From a virus, in IMG/VR virus record IMGVR_UViG_3300010412_000003, positions 1-64,000 of that record: DNA of 64,000 nt; one strand, given 5' to 3'. A program made the position numbers and the translations under genes. Below, in pieces: positions 29,654 through 38,900 of this stretch. The notes under the pieces are model-generated. The model saw only the letters and a program-made list of their open reading frames with translations. It made no database searches and had not been told where the DNA came from. Numbering within the stretch: position 1 is the first letter of the stretch; each line of letters opens with the position of its first letter.

Positions 29654-31759
29654 ATGAATAATTCAGAAGCAACCTATTTTTTGATGGAAAGAAAAAATAA
29701 AGTTATTTTACCAGATCGTACATATCGTGATGCACATAACACAGCTTATGTTGCGACAATGATGTATGGTTTGGTAAATTTAGGTTACACATTTTCATCG
29801 AAACTATTTGATCATCTTTCAAAACACTCCAAGACAGATATTGATAATGCTTTTGAAAGCATTATTGGTGTTTTAAATCAAAGATTGGGAAATGATGTTG
29901 TTCATAGAGCAATGTATCCAAATTTTCCAAGACAGGTAATGGAAGCACATGAAGTTGAGTTGCTTATCAATGCCATTATGCACTATTGGTCTGGTGGAAA
30001 TGTTACCCCTGTATATGAGAAACTTTCAAGACAAAAAATTGAAGTTAAAAAATTTGATGAATTAAAAGTTATTGATCTTGGAAAAACAAGAGACTTTTTT
30101 GAAATGTTTACCGCAATCTTGAAATCAAAAACATCAATTTCTCAGCGTGATGTTGCATATCTTGAATGGTATATGTCCTTTTTCCCAAGTGTGTTTTCTT
30201 TGGAAATTGAAAAAATTACCATGAAAGAGATTGTTGCAGTTTATTCTGGATTGATTATCAAACATCTTGGTGAAGATTTTTGGTTCAAATATATTTCAGA
30301 TCACATCACAAACCCAAATGATGTTTTAAGAATTGCAACTTATCTTTCTGGTGGTGACGTAAGTCTTTCAACTAATACTGAATTCACCAATATGCCAAGA
30401 AGCATTAGAAGACTTTTAATTCAGTTATTAGATAATTTTGCAGAAAACAATTTTTTGCTTTGGGTCATGGTTGAAATGAAACCCCATTTTAAGAAATGGA
30501 TTAGATTGGGAGAGGTTCTTCACCCATTTGAAGATAGGTATTCAAAATATAAGGGTGCAATTAGATTGTTTGACTTTGTGCGAAATAATGTTCACTCTGT
30601 AAAAACATACAACTCTCTTGTTGAAAAATATTTTAATCAACGTGAGTATGGTTTGCTTGTTTCAACGCTACGAGAAAAACCAACCATGTATGCCAGAAAT
30701 TTGAATAGAATTATTAATACAATGGAGCATGTTACAACAAAAAAGATTGTAATGGATTTCTGTGAGGTTATTGATAAAGTATCAACAACTGTTTTGATCA
30801 ACATGGTTTCTCATTTTTCTAGTTTGATGAATATGAGATATAGAGTTTTCTTTCCAAAAAGCAATGTTGGAAAAGTATATGGAATGGTAAATAATCTTCC
30901 ACTGATTGACAAGTATACTGTTGAAAATGTTATTTATCATATTAAGTTGGAATTGATCAAAAGATTTAGCAAACTTGAAAGTCTTGGAAATGTTTATATT
31001 AATCCAAATCTTTCTAAATATGCTGTTCCATTTTCTCAGAGATCAGCAAGCGAATCACTAATGGGTCTTACAAGAGGTAGTAAATTTGAATTCTCTGGAA
31101 ACATTTTGAGATTTTTTATCTATTGGGAAAATAATATGAGCAGAGTTGATCTTGATTTATCTGTCACATTTTATGATGAAAATTTCAACATTGTTAATTC
31201 TGTATGGTATAGAAATTTGAGAAATCGTTTTTCTACTCACAGTGGGGATTTTGTCTCTGGTGAAAATGGTGTCAGTGAATTTGTTGATATTGATGTTCAA
31301 GATGCAGTTTATCTTGGTGCTGTTTATGCTGTGCCAAATCTAATCTCATTTACTGGTCAGGGATTCAAAGAGCTTGAAAAATGTTACATCGGCTGGATGG
31401 AAAGAAATGATATGATGTCTGGTGAAATTTATGAGCCATCAACTGTTGTAGATAAAATCAACGTATCGTCAGATTCGCAAACATATATTCCAGTTGTTTT
31501 GGATTTGAAAAATCGTGAGGCAGTTGTTGCTGACATTTCAGTTGCTGGTAGAAGACATGGAAACCAAGCAAGTAATTTGAAAATGTTAAAATGGGTTGGG
31601 TTGTCATTGATGAACTCAAAGAAAATGAATGTAAAAGAGCTTTTGGAATTACATGCTACTGCTAGAGGAAAAATTGTTGATAACATTGAAGATGCTGATA
31701 CGGTATTCCTAGAGGGTTTCGGTTTAGAAACGGATGTAATTGTTTCAGAATTTTTATAA
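29654..31759 (+). CDS. Large protein with C-terminal TerD-like domain, 701 aa
   Basis: Residues about 475-595 read like a TerD/TerZ domain: ILRFFIYW, RVDLDLSVTFYDENFNIV, then STHSGDFVSGENGVSEFVDIDV, YAVPNLISFTGQGFKEL; the acidic D-L-D and S-G-D/E-F-V-D-I-D segments are calcium-binding candidates. The N-terminal 470 residues are helical, with YPNFPRQVMEAHEVELLINAIMHYW near 90-115, a block I associate with bacterial TerD-fused proteins in stress or RNA-linked contexts. TerD proteins belong to chemical-stress and phage-defence networks. The role in a phage is unknown. Expression is preceded by a promoter and a tandem RNA element. Confidence 0.6.
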   Translation: MNNSEATYFLMERKNKVILPDRTYRDAHNTAYVATMMYGLVNLGYTFSSKLFDHLSKHSKTDIDNAFESIIGVLNQRLGNDVVHRAMYPNFPRQVMEAHEVELLINAIMHYWSGGNVTPVYEKLSRQKIEVKKFDELKVIDLGKTRDFFEMFTAILKSKTSISQRDVAYLEWYMSFFPSVFSLEIEKITMKEIVAVYSGLIIKHLGEDFWFKYISDHITNPNDVLRIATYLSGGDVSLSTNTEFTNMPRSIRRLLIQLLDNFAENNFLLWVMVEMKPHFKKWIRLGEVLHPFEDRYSKYKGAIRLFDFVRNNVHSVKTYNSLVEKYFNQREYGLLVSTLREKPTMYARNLNRIINTMEHVTTKKIVMDFCEVIDKVSTTVLINMVSHFSSLMNMRYRVFFPKSNVGKVYGMVNNLPLIDKYTVENVIYHIKLELIKRFSKLESLGNVYINPNLSKYAVPFSQRSASESLMGLTRGSKFEFSGNILRFFIYWENNMSRVDLDLSVTFYDENFNIVNSVWYRNLRNRFSTHSGDFVSGENGVSEFVDIDVQDAVYLGAVYAVPNLISFTGQGFKELEKCYIGWMERNDMMSGEIYEPSTVVDKINVSSDSQTYIPVVLDLKNREAVVADISVAGRRHGNQASNLKMLKWVGLSLMNSKKMNVKELLELHATARGKIVDNIEDADTVFLEGFGLETDVIVSEFL

Positions 31760-31782
31760 AATAGAAAGGGGTATAAAGTAAA

Positions 31783-32334
31783 ATGGAAGTAATTGTTATG
31801 TGTGAACAGGGATACCAGCAAGCACTTGTCGGGTTATCTTTGAGGAAAAATGTTTCATTAGAAGAGGTTGAATTTAAACTAATGGAATATGCCAATCGTG
31901 ATGATGGTCACGATAAGTTTTTAGAGGCAATGGTTGTTTGGATAGATGTAATAGCACCAAGATATTTTTGGCAACAATTTGATAAAGTAAGAATTGGTGT
32001 GTCAACTCAGTCTGAATCAACAATGCATACGTTAAAACGTGGTGCTTTAACACAGGAAAGCTTTGAAGGTGGAATCAACGATTTGTATTTGAGATTTTTG
32101 AACAAACTAATAGAAGAGGGTATGTTAGAAGAGTTTAAAAAGCATCTTCCAGAATCTTTTCTGCAAAGAAGAATTGTTTGTACTGATTATAAAACATTAA
32201 AAAGGATTATACACTCAAGACATAAAGATAAAATGTGTGAATGGAAGAAATTTGTTAATTGTGTTTTGAGACAGTTGTCACATGCCGAACTTATTATGAA
32301 TGGCACAAATATTGACGACTTTTTTAATTGTTAG
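31783..32334 (+). CDS. Possible ThyX-related (flavin-dependent thymidylate synthase-like) protein
   Basis: 183 aa. The order PRYFWQQFDKVRIGVSTQSESTMHTL, then LPESFLQRRIVCTDYKTLKRIIHSRHKDKMCEWKKFVNCVLRQL recalls the ThyX fold (a strand with R-x-x-x-S-x-x-S, later LP...T...N-x-x-x-L-x-x-x-x-x-x-R...W-E-x-x-x-x-x). The canonical RHRxxSxxExSxR motif is absent, so activity is doubtful. The neighbouring dNMP kinase, ribonucleotide reductase and dUTPase genes fit a role in nucleotide metabolism. Confidence in the family is moderate to low. Confidence 0.5.
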   Translation: MEVIVMCEQGYQQALVGLSLRKNVSLEEVEFKLMEYANRDDGHDKFLEAMVVWIDVIAPRYFWQQFDKVRIGVSTQSESTMHTLKRGALTQESFEGGINDLYLRFLNKLIEEGMLEEFKKHLPESFLQRRIVCTDYKTLKRIIHSRHKDKMCEWKKFVNCVLRQLSHAELIMNGTNIDDFFNC

Positions 32335-32916
32335 ATGCCATCTGGAAAAATACATGATCAAATTTGGAGAGTGGGACTTGACTACATGCTTGTTGCAACA
32401 TTATCTGTCATTTTCCCACTCATAATTTTTACAGGCGAAGTTGAATTAATTGCAATTTTTTCTGGATATTTATTAGGTTCTTTTATAGAGCCAGATTTAG
32501 ATCAGTATGCCATAACAACCTCAGAGGCAAGGCTATACAAGTGGTTCAAGGATGTTGGTGCTTTTATTGTTGGATATTTTACTTGGTATGCTTATCGTTT
32601 CAAACATAGGGGAATATCACACTTTCCAGTTATTGGAACACTAACCAGATGGATTTGGATGTTCTTTCCATTTATGATTTACTGGATATTATCAGGAAAT
32701 TATGATGGATTTTTGATTTTAAAAAACAAATGGTTAATTTATATGTTTATTGGAAATTCAATTTCTGATCTTCTCCATATTGGTGCTGATCGTGATTGGT
32801 TTGTAATGAAAATATTTTATAGACAAATAAGAAAGAAAAAACAAAAAAAATACAAAATAGTTAATCCCTTAGATAAACTTACGTTAAGGGTTAATAAAAT
32901 ATTAAATAAAAGGTAA
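32335..32916 (+). CDS. DUF2227-like membrane-associated metal-binding protein
   Basis: 193 aa. MPSGKIHDQIW at the start, GYLLGSFIEPDLDQ near 45-60, then FKHRGISHFPVIGTLTRW: the K-x-H-D, P-D-L-D and H-R-G-x-S-H-x-P blocks are those of DUF2227/YdjM-like putative metal-dependent hydrolases. Three to four hydrophobic segments and a strongly basic C-terminus (RKKKQKKYK) point to a membrane protein. It starts at the previous stop with no gap. The reaction is unknown. Confidence 0.6.
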   Translation: MPSGKIHDQIWRVGLDYMLVATLSVIFPLIIFTGEVELIAIFSGYLLGSFIEPDLDQYAITTSEARLYKWFKDVGAFIVGYFTWYAYRFKHRGISHFPVIGTLTRWIWMFFPFMIYWILSGNYDGFLILKNKWLIYMFIGNSISDLLHIGADRDWFVMKIFYRQIRKKKQKKYKIVNPLDKLTLRVNKILNKR

Positions 32917-32940
32917 ATAAAATTTTAAGTAGAGGTAAAT

Positions 32941-33306
32941 ATGAGTGAAGAAAAAGAAACATTAAATCTTATGGCTTTTAGAGTGCCTATAAGTATATGC
33001 CCTAGATGTGGAGAAAGTCATGATGAAGTTCTAATCAAACAATTAGTAAATTCTTTTATTGTAAACGAAGATACAACACTGGAAGGTTATTCTTGGGTAA
33101 AGATTGTGAAAAATTTAGATACAACAGAACCAGTTCCGAATATGGATAATTTTAACCCATCTTTATTTATCAATCCAATGGTGATTAAACTTAACAAAGA
33201 AGAAAATTGGCAAAATAATTATACTTTCTGGACACAATGCCCAACAAATGATGAACCAGTATTTTTAGCAATTCAAATCAAATATGTTGAGGAAGAAGAT
33301 AAATAA
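32941..33306 (+). CDS. Hypothetical protein with one CPRC motif, 121 aa
   Basis: AGAGGTAAAT precedes the ATG. SICPRCGESHDEV near residues 18-30 is half a zinc ribbon; a later Cys (QCPTND) may complete it. Ends EEEDK. No family recognised. Confidence 0.55.
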   Translation: MSEEKETLNLMAFRVPISICPRCGESHDEVLIKQLVNSFIVNEDTTLEGYSWVKIVKNLDTTEPVPNMDNFNPSLFINPMVIKLNKEENWQNNYTFWTQCPTNDEPVFLAIQIKYVEEEDK

Positions 33307-33307
33307 A

Positions 33308-33610
33308 ATGATCAAAAGCAAAAAAAGAAAAGTTCTCAGATATACTTCTGATCTTTATGTAAAAAGTTCTTTTCCATTTGTTCATACAAACAATTTAGAG
33401 GAAGCAAAAAATTATTATCCATTTCACGAAATTGTTAGAACACTAATTTACTGGAAATACAAAATTCGTGTTAAACCAATAAACCTTCTAAGTGTTAGTG
33501 GAAAGTTTGATGCAAGAATGGAAGTTGAAACTGGTGGTGTAAAGGGATGGTGGAATAAATTATTATTGAAAATTGTAAGATATTTAGATGAAAAAAGGAC
33601 TAGTTTATAA
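33308..33610 (+). CDS. Small basic protein, 100 aa
   Basis: Starts one base after the previous stop. Very basic (MIKSKKRKVLRYTS..., WKYKIRVKPINLL, WWNKLLLKIVRYLDEKRTSL), which might mean nucleic-acid or membrane contact. It overlaps the dNMP kinase gene by one base (TAATG). No family recognised. Confidence 0.55.
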   Translation: MIKSKKRKVLRYTSDLYVKSSFPFVHTNNLEEAKNYYPFHEIVRTLIYWKYKIRVKPINLLSVSGKFDARMEVETGGVKGWWNKLLLKIVRYLDEKRTSL

Positions 33611-34206
33611 TGGAAGCAATTATTACAATTTCTGGAAAAGCACAAGCAGGTAAGGATTTTTTTGCTCAGACGTTAAAGGAATACTTGGAAAAGGAGCATA
33701 ACAAAAAAGTTGTTGTGATTCACTATGCAGATTATTTGAAATTTATTTGTAAAGAGTATTATGGATGGAATGGAGAAAAAGATGAAGCTGGAAGAACACT
33801 GTTGCAAAAAGTTGGAACTGATGTTGTAAGAAAATTAAACAAAACATTTTGGGTTGATACTGTTGTTAATTTCATCAATGCCTTTAGAAATGAATTTGAT
33901 TGGTTTATTATTCCAGATTGTCGTTTCCCAAATGAAATTGATACACTAAGATATATTTATGAAAATAAATTTGTTGCAGTAAATTTATACAGAACACAAT
34001 ATGGTGGTGTTTTTGAAAATACTCTAACAGAAGAGCAGAGAAACCATCCATCAGAAATTGCTCTTGATGGCTACACTAAATACGACTTTACAATTGAAAA
34101 TAATGGTTTGCAAAGCGGAATGAAATCTATGGTTCAATGGTTTGTTCATGAAGTTGAATATTTGTTTCAAGATAAAATTATATTAGAAAAGAGGGGAGAG
34201 TTTTAA
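33610..34206 (+). CDS. Deoxynucleoside monophosphate kinase
   Basis: 198 aa P-loop kinase. SGKAQAGKDFFA (residues 8-19) is the Walker A, and LLQKVGTDVVRK, IPDCRFPNEID and NHPSEIALDGY are the blocks typical of phage dNMP kinases (T4 gp1 group and relatives). It converts dNMPs to dNDPs, feeding DNA synthesis together with the reductase that follows (1-base overlap). It probably accepts several bases. No domain is missing. Confidence 0.85.
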   Translation: MEAIITISGKAQAGKDFFAQTLKEYLEKEHNKKVVVIHYADYLKFICKEYYGWNGEKDEAGRTLLQKVGTDVVRKLNKTFWVDTVVNFINAFRNEFDWFIIPDCRFPNEIDTLRYIYENKFVAVNLYRTQYGGVFENTLTEEQRNHPSEIALDGYTKYDFTIENNGLQSGMKSMVQWFVHEVEYLFQDKIILEKRGEF

Positions 34207-36194
34207 TGAAATTTCCAGTTTTAGAGAGGTTTAATTTTAGCAGTTCTTTTATTGAAGAGTGGAAAAATCAAAAACCAAATTTTGGATTTAATGGACTTGG
34301 AGAATTTGTTTTTTTTAGAACATATTCTCGCATTAAAGAGAATAGATACAATGAACAGTGGTGGGAAGTTGTTCAAAGAGTTGTTGAAGGTGAATTTTCT
34401 CTTCAAAAACAGCATGTAATTGATGGCGGTTTGGGTTGGGATAATAGGAAGGCACAATCATCAGCAAAAGAAACATTTGAAAGAATATTCAATTTCAAAA
34501 TGATTCCAAGTGGCAGAAGTCTTTGGGCTATGGGTACTCCACTTGTTATGGAGAAAGGTTTAACAAGTTCCTTGTTTAGTTGTGCATTTATTAGTACAGC
34601 CAACATGAAAGAAAATGCTGGACAACCATTTATGCAAGTGATGGATTTGCTCATGACTGGTGTTGGGGTTGGTGGTGATATTTTGGGTGCTGGTTTAGAA
34701 ATTAAAGAACCAAATAAATTGAAACTAAAATATACAATTCCAGATTCTAGAGAGGGTTGGGTAAATTCTGTTGGAATGGCAATCAATGCATTTTTTGGTG
34801 GAGATAATTATGAATTTGATTATTCTGAAATTAGACCATATGGTTCTCCAATAAAAACATTTGGTGGTACAGCAAGTGGTCATGAACCACTAAAAGAATT
34901 GCATGAAGCTATAGTTGAAATGTTTTATGGAAAAGCAGGTGAGGGAGTCACAGCAACAAACATTGTTGACATTTTCAATCTTATTGCCAAAGCTGTTGTT
35001 GCTGGTAATACCAGAAGATCAGCAGAGATTATGATTGGAGACAAAACAGAAGAGTTTTTGAATTTAAAAAACTACGAAGTTAATCCTCACAGAGCAACAT
35101 TTGGATGGGCAAGTAACAATACAATTTATGCAAAAATTGGTGATGATTATTCACAGGTAGCAAAAAGAATTGCTGATAATGGAGAACCAGCACTTTTTTG
35201 GATTGACAATGCAAGAGAGTATGGAAGAATGAGGGATGGTGAAAGAAACTTTAAAGATATGAATGTTATGGGTCTGAATCCATGCGGAGAAATTACTCTC
35301 GAAGATGGGGAGTTGTGTAATCTTGTTGAGATTGTCCTTCCGAAACAAGAAAATTTGGATGATTTTAAAAAGACAATTAAATATGCATATTTGTATGCAA
35401 AAACAATGACCTTATTGGGAATTGGATGGGAAAATACAAATCGAGTTCTTATGAGAAACAGAAGAATTGGATTGTCTCTTACTGGCATTGCCCAATTTGT
35501 TGCAAAGCATGGAATTAATACACTAATAGAATGGATGGAGGAAGGGTATAAAACAGCTAGGTACTATGATGATGTGTATAGCAAGTGGTTGGGAATTAGA
35601 GAAAGTATAAAAGTAACAACTGTAAAACCATCTGGAACTGTTTCTCTTTTGGCTGGATGTACTGCTGGTCTTCATTATCCAGAAAGTCAATATTATATTA
35701 GAAGAGTAAGAGTTGGCAAAGGTACTCAATTTGAAAAGATTTTATCTAGTGCTGGATTCCATGTAGAACCTGCATTTGGTCAAGAAGAATCAACTGTTGT
35801 TGTTGAGTTTCCAGTTTTTGCTGGTGAAAATGTAAAAACAATTAAAGATGTTTCTATGTGGGAACAAATGGCACTTGCTTCTTTAGCCCAAAAATATTGG
35901 GCAGACAATTCTGTTTCTGTTACAGTGACATTCGGAGAAGATGAAGTTTCTCAAATTGCCCAAGCACTAGATTTCTTTCAATACGGACTAAAAGCAGTTT
36001 CTTTATTACCAAGGGCAAAAGATGGAATGTACCCTCAAATGCCATATGAGCCAATCACAGAACAAAAATATTATGAAATGTTGTCGAAACTAAATGAGAT
36101 TGATTACTCTAGTTTGTTTGGTTCTGAGGCATTAGTTGAAAAGTTTTGTGCCAATGATGTTTGTGAAATTGATTTTGAACCAAGTGGGGATTAA
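34206..36194 (+). CDS. nrdJ: Class II (adenosylcobalamin-dependent) ribonucleoside-triphosphate reductase
   Basis: 662 aa, monomeric RTPR type. Key cysteines: C126 in FSCAFIS, C360 in NPCGEI (thiyl radical site) and C371 in GELCNL, with the 11-residue spacing expected for the latter pair; the C-terminal CANDVC pair regenerates the site. VGVGGDI and the KPSGTVS loop are conserved. It reduces ribonucleoside triphosphates using vitamin B12 coenzyme and needs no separate radical subunit or oxygen, suggesting a host that makes or imports cobalamin, possibly under low oxygen. It adjoins the dNMP kinase and dUTPase genes. Confidence 0.93.
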   Translation: MKFPVLERFNFSSSFIEEWKNQKPNFGFNGLGEFVFFRTYSRIKENRYNEQWWEVVQRVVEGEFSLQKQHVIDGGLGWDNRKAQSSAKETFERIFNFKMIPSGRSLWAMGTPLVMEKGLTSSLFSCAFISTANMKENAGQPFMQVMDLLMTGVGVGGDILGAGLEIKEPNKLKLKYTIPDSREGWVNSVGMAINAFFGGDNYEFDYSEIRPYGSPIKTFGGTASGHEPLKELHEAIVEMFYGKAGEGVTATNIVDIFNLIAKAVVAGNTRRSAEIMIGDKTEEFLNLKNYEVNPHRATFGWASNNTIYAKIGDDYSQVAKRIADNGEPALFWIDNAREYGRMRDGERNFKDMNVMGLNPCGEITLEDGELCNLVEIVLPKQENLDDFKKTIKYAYLYAKTMTLLGIGWENTNRVLMRNRRIGLSLTGIAQFVAKHGINTLIEWMEEGYKTARYYDDVYSKWLGIRESIKVTTVKPSGTVSLLAGCTAGLHYPESQYYIRRVRVGKGTQFEKILSSAGFHVEPAFGQEESTVVVEFPVFAGENVKTIKDVSMWEQMALASLAQKYWADNSVSVTVTFGEDEVSQIAQALDFFQYGLKAVSLLPRAKDGMYPQMPYEPITEQKYYEMLSKLNEIDYSSLFGSEALVEKFCANDVCEIDFEPSGD

Positions 36195-36196
36195 AA

Positions 36197-36667
36197 ATGC
36201 TTTACAATTACTCATGTATTAATTACGATGCGGAGGAAGTCTTGAAAATAAAGATAAAGTATTTTACAGATATTGAAAAAATTGGAAAAATTGATATTGG
36301 GGACTGGATTGATCTAAGACTGGCAGAAGATGTTGGTATTTATAAAGGTGAACACAGGCTTTTACCACTAGGTATTGCAATGGAACTTCCAAAAGGATAT
36401 GAAGCTCACATTTTACCTAGAAGCTCTACATTCAAAAATTGGGGAATTTTGATTGCTAACTCTATGGCAGTAATTGATGAGTCATATAATGGGGATAGTG
36501 ACCAATGGTTTCTAAGTGTTTATGCAACAAGGGATGTTCTTATCAATAAAAATGATAGAATTTGTCAGTTTAGAATTATTGAAAAACAACCAGAGATCGA
36601 ATTTGTTGAAGTAGAAACATTGGGAAATGAAGATCGTGGTGGTTTTGGAACTACAGGTACAAGATGA
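36197..36667 (+). CDS. dut: dUTPase / dCTP deaminase-fold protein
   Basis: 156 aa. Motifs: DLRLAEDV (1), [27 protein letters not shown] (2-3), NDRICQFRI (4) and RGGFGTTG (5). The full set matches trimeric dUTPase, which hydrolyses dUTP to dUMP and PPi and so prevents uracil incorporation. The C-terminal Gly-rich arm is present. It completes the nucleotide module dNMP kinase, RNR, dUTPase, and overlaps the next small gene by 4 bases. Confidence 0.9.
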   Translation: MLYNYSCINYDAEEVLKIKIKYFTDIEKIGKIDIGDWIDLRLAEDVGIYKGEHRLLPLGIAMELPKGYEAHILPRSSTFKNWGILIANSMAVIDESYNGDSDQWFLSVYATRDVLINKNDRICQFRIIEKQPEIEFVEVETLGNEDRGGFGTTGTR

Positions 36668-36849
36668 ACTCCCTATTTGAAAATGAAGATGGGTCTCCAA
36701 GAAAACTTGGCAAGGATGAAAAAGAATACTTGGAAATGATCTTGGGAAAAATGATCAAAGACTTACAAACATTTGGTTCTTTCAAATCATTTATAACCAG
36801 CATGTATTATGAAACAAACAAACAAAATAATAATTACAAGTTGAATTAA
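36664..36849 (+). CDS. Small hypothetical protein, 61 aa
   Basis: ATGA overlap with dut. Sequence: acidic/basic N-terminus ([32 protein letters not shown]), then a helix and a Lys/Asn-rich tail. No family recognised. Confidence 0.5.
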   Translation: MNSLFENEDGSPRKLGKDEKEYLEMILGKMIKDLQTFGSFKSFITSMYYETNKQNNNYKLN

Positions 36850-36895
36850 CTAACATTGAAAATTTTATTATAAAAGAATAAAAAAGGAGGTTGTA

Positions 36896-36994
36896 ATGGA
36901 AAAAGAAAAACCAAAAAAGATTAGCATAAGACCTTTATCATGGGCAATTCTTTTGGCTACCAAAGGATTGACAATAAAAGAAGTAGTAAAATAA
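36896..36994 (+). CDS. Tiny basic peptide, 32 aa, last gene of the rightward unit
   Basis: A near-perfect AAAAAGGAGG site lies 6 bases before the ATG, which argues for real translation of MEKEKPKKISIRPLSWAILL... (32 aa). Basic N-terminus, short hydrophobic stretch, and TIKEVVK end. It is followed by the convergent terminator. Function unknown. Confidence 0.5.
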   Translation: MEKEKPKKISIRPLSWAILLATKGLTIKEVVK

Positions 36995-37018
36995 GTGGTA
37001 TAAAGTTAAAAAAACGTA

Positions 37019-37054
37019 AAAAAAATAGGATGCAATTTGGCATCCTATTTTTTT
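37019..37054. terminator. Bidirectional terminator between the convergent transcription units
   Basis: A perfect 15-bp stem (37019-37033 with 37040-37054), loop AATTTG, with an A7 run on one side and a T7 run on the other, so it can stop transcription from both directions. It separates the rightward early region from the leftward virion region. Confidence 0.93.
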
Positions 37055-37140
37055 ATTAACTTTCCCCCTGTATGTGTGGTGTTTTCCCCTCTACATCCCC
37101 ACATATTCGGTATTTTAATTTAATAAAACATCTATTTTAT

Positions 37141-38055
37141 TTAGAACTTCTCTGCAAACCAATGAATGATAGATTTTATCACTTTTGATAAGAAATCAAC
37201 AAACTTTTCAAACCAATTCATATCTTCCTCTTCCACAGGTGGTTCTGGTGGAGCAGGTGGTACAGGTTCAGAAGGTGGTTCTGGTTCTTCAACCTCATAC
37301 CCACCCCACATTAACATTTTCTTTAAACTAGAATTACCCTCTAACTGAGGGGTTTGAGGATAGTTATATGATGGTAATTTTTCTCTAAGCTTTGTATAAA
37401 ACTCTTCCCACGTTAATCCAAATGGATTTTCTTTTATGGTTAGAATTGCATAATAAGACATTGCACCATAATATTTACTTCCAAAATAAGCATCATAACT
37501 ATATTCAGAATCACTAGAACCAGTTAAAAGAAGTTCTTTCATTTGAAATTCTTGCAAAAATTTTCCAGTTCTTTTTAATTCTGGTGTTAATTGGGGTGTT
37601 GATTCGTGTTTAAGAAATCTTGGTTTTGCACTTTCGGAAAATGGACTTGCGAATCTTGTTGAAGTTCCACTAAAACAAGAATCAAGTATAATGTAAACAG
37701 CAACACCATCTGGAACTTTATTAAGAACAGACCTTAACGAATCATCTAGCAAAACACCATCAGAAACATAAAGTGCTTCATCATAATAATCTGGTTCATC
37801 ACCATTCTGATCTGGAACTTGAGTTCCATGACCAGAATATGTCATAACAATTACATCACCATAAGATGATGCGCCAATCATGTTTTCAAGCTTTTCAAGA
37901 ATAACTTGTTTTTTTGCTTCACGATCTAAGATCACACTTACATCAAAACCAAACTTAGTTAAAACATCAAGCCAACCCATAGCATCATTTATGCAACCAT
38001 TTAGATTTGCAGAACCACCATAATCGTTAATTCCAATGCATATTGCTCTTTTCAT
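37141..38055 (-). CDS. Metacaspase-like protease (caspase fold, peptidase C14)
   Basis: 304 aa. RAICIGINDY at the start, TYSGHGTQV with H76, and IILDSCFSGT with C127 form the caspase His-Cys dyad; acidic residues before the Cys (D125) and a basic specificity are expected for metacaspases. The C-terminal third has a proline/glutamate linker (EEPEPPSEPVPPAPPEPPVEEE) and an amphipathic tail (WFEKFVDFLSKVIKSIIHWF) that may bind membrane. The ATG at 38055 has AGGAGAGAG upstream. It is the last gene of the virion/lysis operon, after the endolysin. Target proteins are unknown. Confidence 0.8.
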   Translation of the reverse strand: MKRAICIGINDYGGSANLNGCINDAMGWLDVLTKFGFDVSVILDREAKKQVILEKLENMIGASSYGDVIVMTYSGHGTQVPDQNGDEPDYYDEALYVSDGVLLDDSLRSVLNKVPDGVAVYIILDSCFSGTSTRFASPFSESAKPRFLKHESTPQLTPELKRTGKFLQEFQMKELLLTGSSDSEYSYDAYFGSKYYGAMSYYAILTIKENPFGLTWEEFYTKLREKLPSYNYPQTPQLEGNSSLKKMLMWGGYEVEEPEPPSEPVPPAPPEPPVEEEDMNWFEKFVDFLSKVIKSIIHWFAEKF

Positions 38056-38063
38056 TCTCTCTC

Positions 38064-38888
38064 CTAAAAAATCCACTCAATACCACTAGTTGGTTCAAAA
38101 TATTCGACAACATCAGGGTATAACAAATAAAGTGGCAAGAAACCACCTGCTTTCTTTTCTGGAAGATCATTTCTGAGATTGATTCCATCTACAATCTGTT
38201 CTTCCATTCCCAAAAATGCAAGGTTTCCACCATCAAACCCAAACGGTCTAATCTTTTGATTTTCAACACCTGCATATTGAGTTCCATTTGCATACACCAT
38301 AAACCAACCACCAGATTTCAAAACAATTCTTTTGCCAGCGGTATTGTCCAATCCTCTCAACTCTGCATTCTCATATGGATAAAGAACATTGTCTTTTACA
38401 ATTTGAATTGGCGTATCTTTTCCAACTTTAACATAACCAACTCTTAACCCATTGACTTTTGTAGCCCACTTTTCTTGTGGCAACTGCTTGAAGTTGACAA
38501 AATCTAAAACAGGTGGTTCTACAGGTGGCTCTGGCTCTACAGGTGGCTCTGAAACACCACTATCATCTTCATGGGCATGATCAAAAACATATTCATATTT
38601 GTGAATGTGTTTTTTATATTCTTCAACATGCTCTTCGAATTTTGTTACATACTGAGAAATTGCATTGAAATTTTCAGATATTTTTTGAAAATTTTCATTG
38701 ATTCTTTGACCGTTTTCTGCAATTAATTCCTCAAGCCCAAGTTCCTCTACAGCCTTTAATCTGGCAGAAATAATCGAGAGAGCAGAGTCAACATCTTCCT
38801 TTTTTGCAAAAAGAGAACCATCAAAAAACTCTTTAACCTTTTCTTCAATAAACTCCCCAAATAATGAAATAAATATTTTTTTTAACAT
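38064..38888 (-). CDS. Coiled-coil protein with Pro-rich linker and C-terminal beta domain, 274 aa
   Basis: The ATG at 38888 has GGAG 8 bases upstream. Layout: an N-terminal helix with KKIFISLFGEFIEEKVKEFF, a long coiled coil (about 35-100, ENGQRINENFQKISENFNAIS), a linker SEPPVEPEPPVEPPV, and a beta-rich C-terminal domain (about 130-274). The linker resembles those in the adjacent endolysin and metacaspase. No family recognised; a virion-surface or lysis accessory role is possible. Confidence 0.55.
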   Translation of the reverse strand: MLKKIFISLFGEFIEEKVKEFFDGSLFAKKEDVDSALSIISARLKAVEELGLEELIAENGQRINENFQKISENFNAISQYVTKFEEHVEEYKKHIHKYEYVFDHAHEDDSGVSEPPVEPEPPVEPPVLDFVNFKQLPQEKWATKVNGLRVGYVKVGKDTPIQIVKDNVLYPYENAELRGLDNTAGKRIVLKSGGWFMVYANGTQYAGVENQKIRPFGFDGGNLAFLGMEEQIVDGINLRNDLPEKKAGGFLPLYLLYPDVVEYFEPTSGIEWIF

Positions 38889-38900
38889 ATACAAATCTCC

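Noticed and set aside
34524-34537. GGGCTATGG in the ribonucleotide reductase gene, matching the tandem leader motif
   Set aside because: It lacks the TCCTTC and TTTCCCA partners and any pairing; it is ordinary coding sequence.
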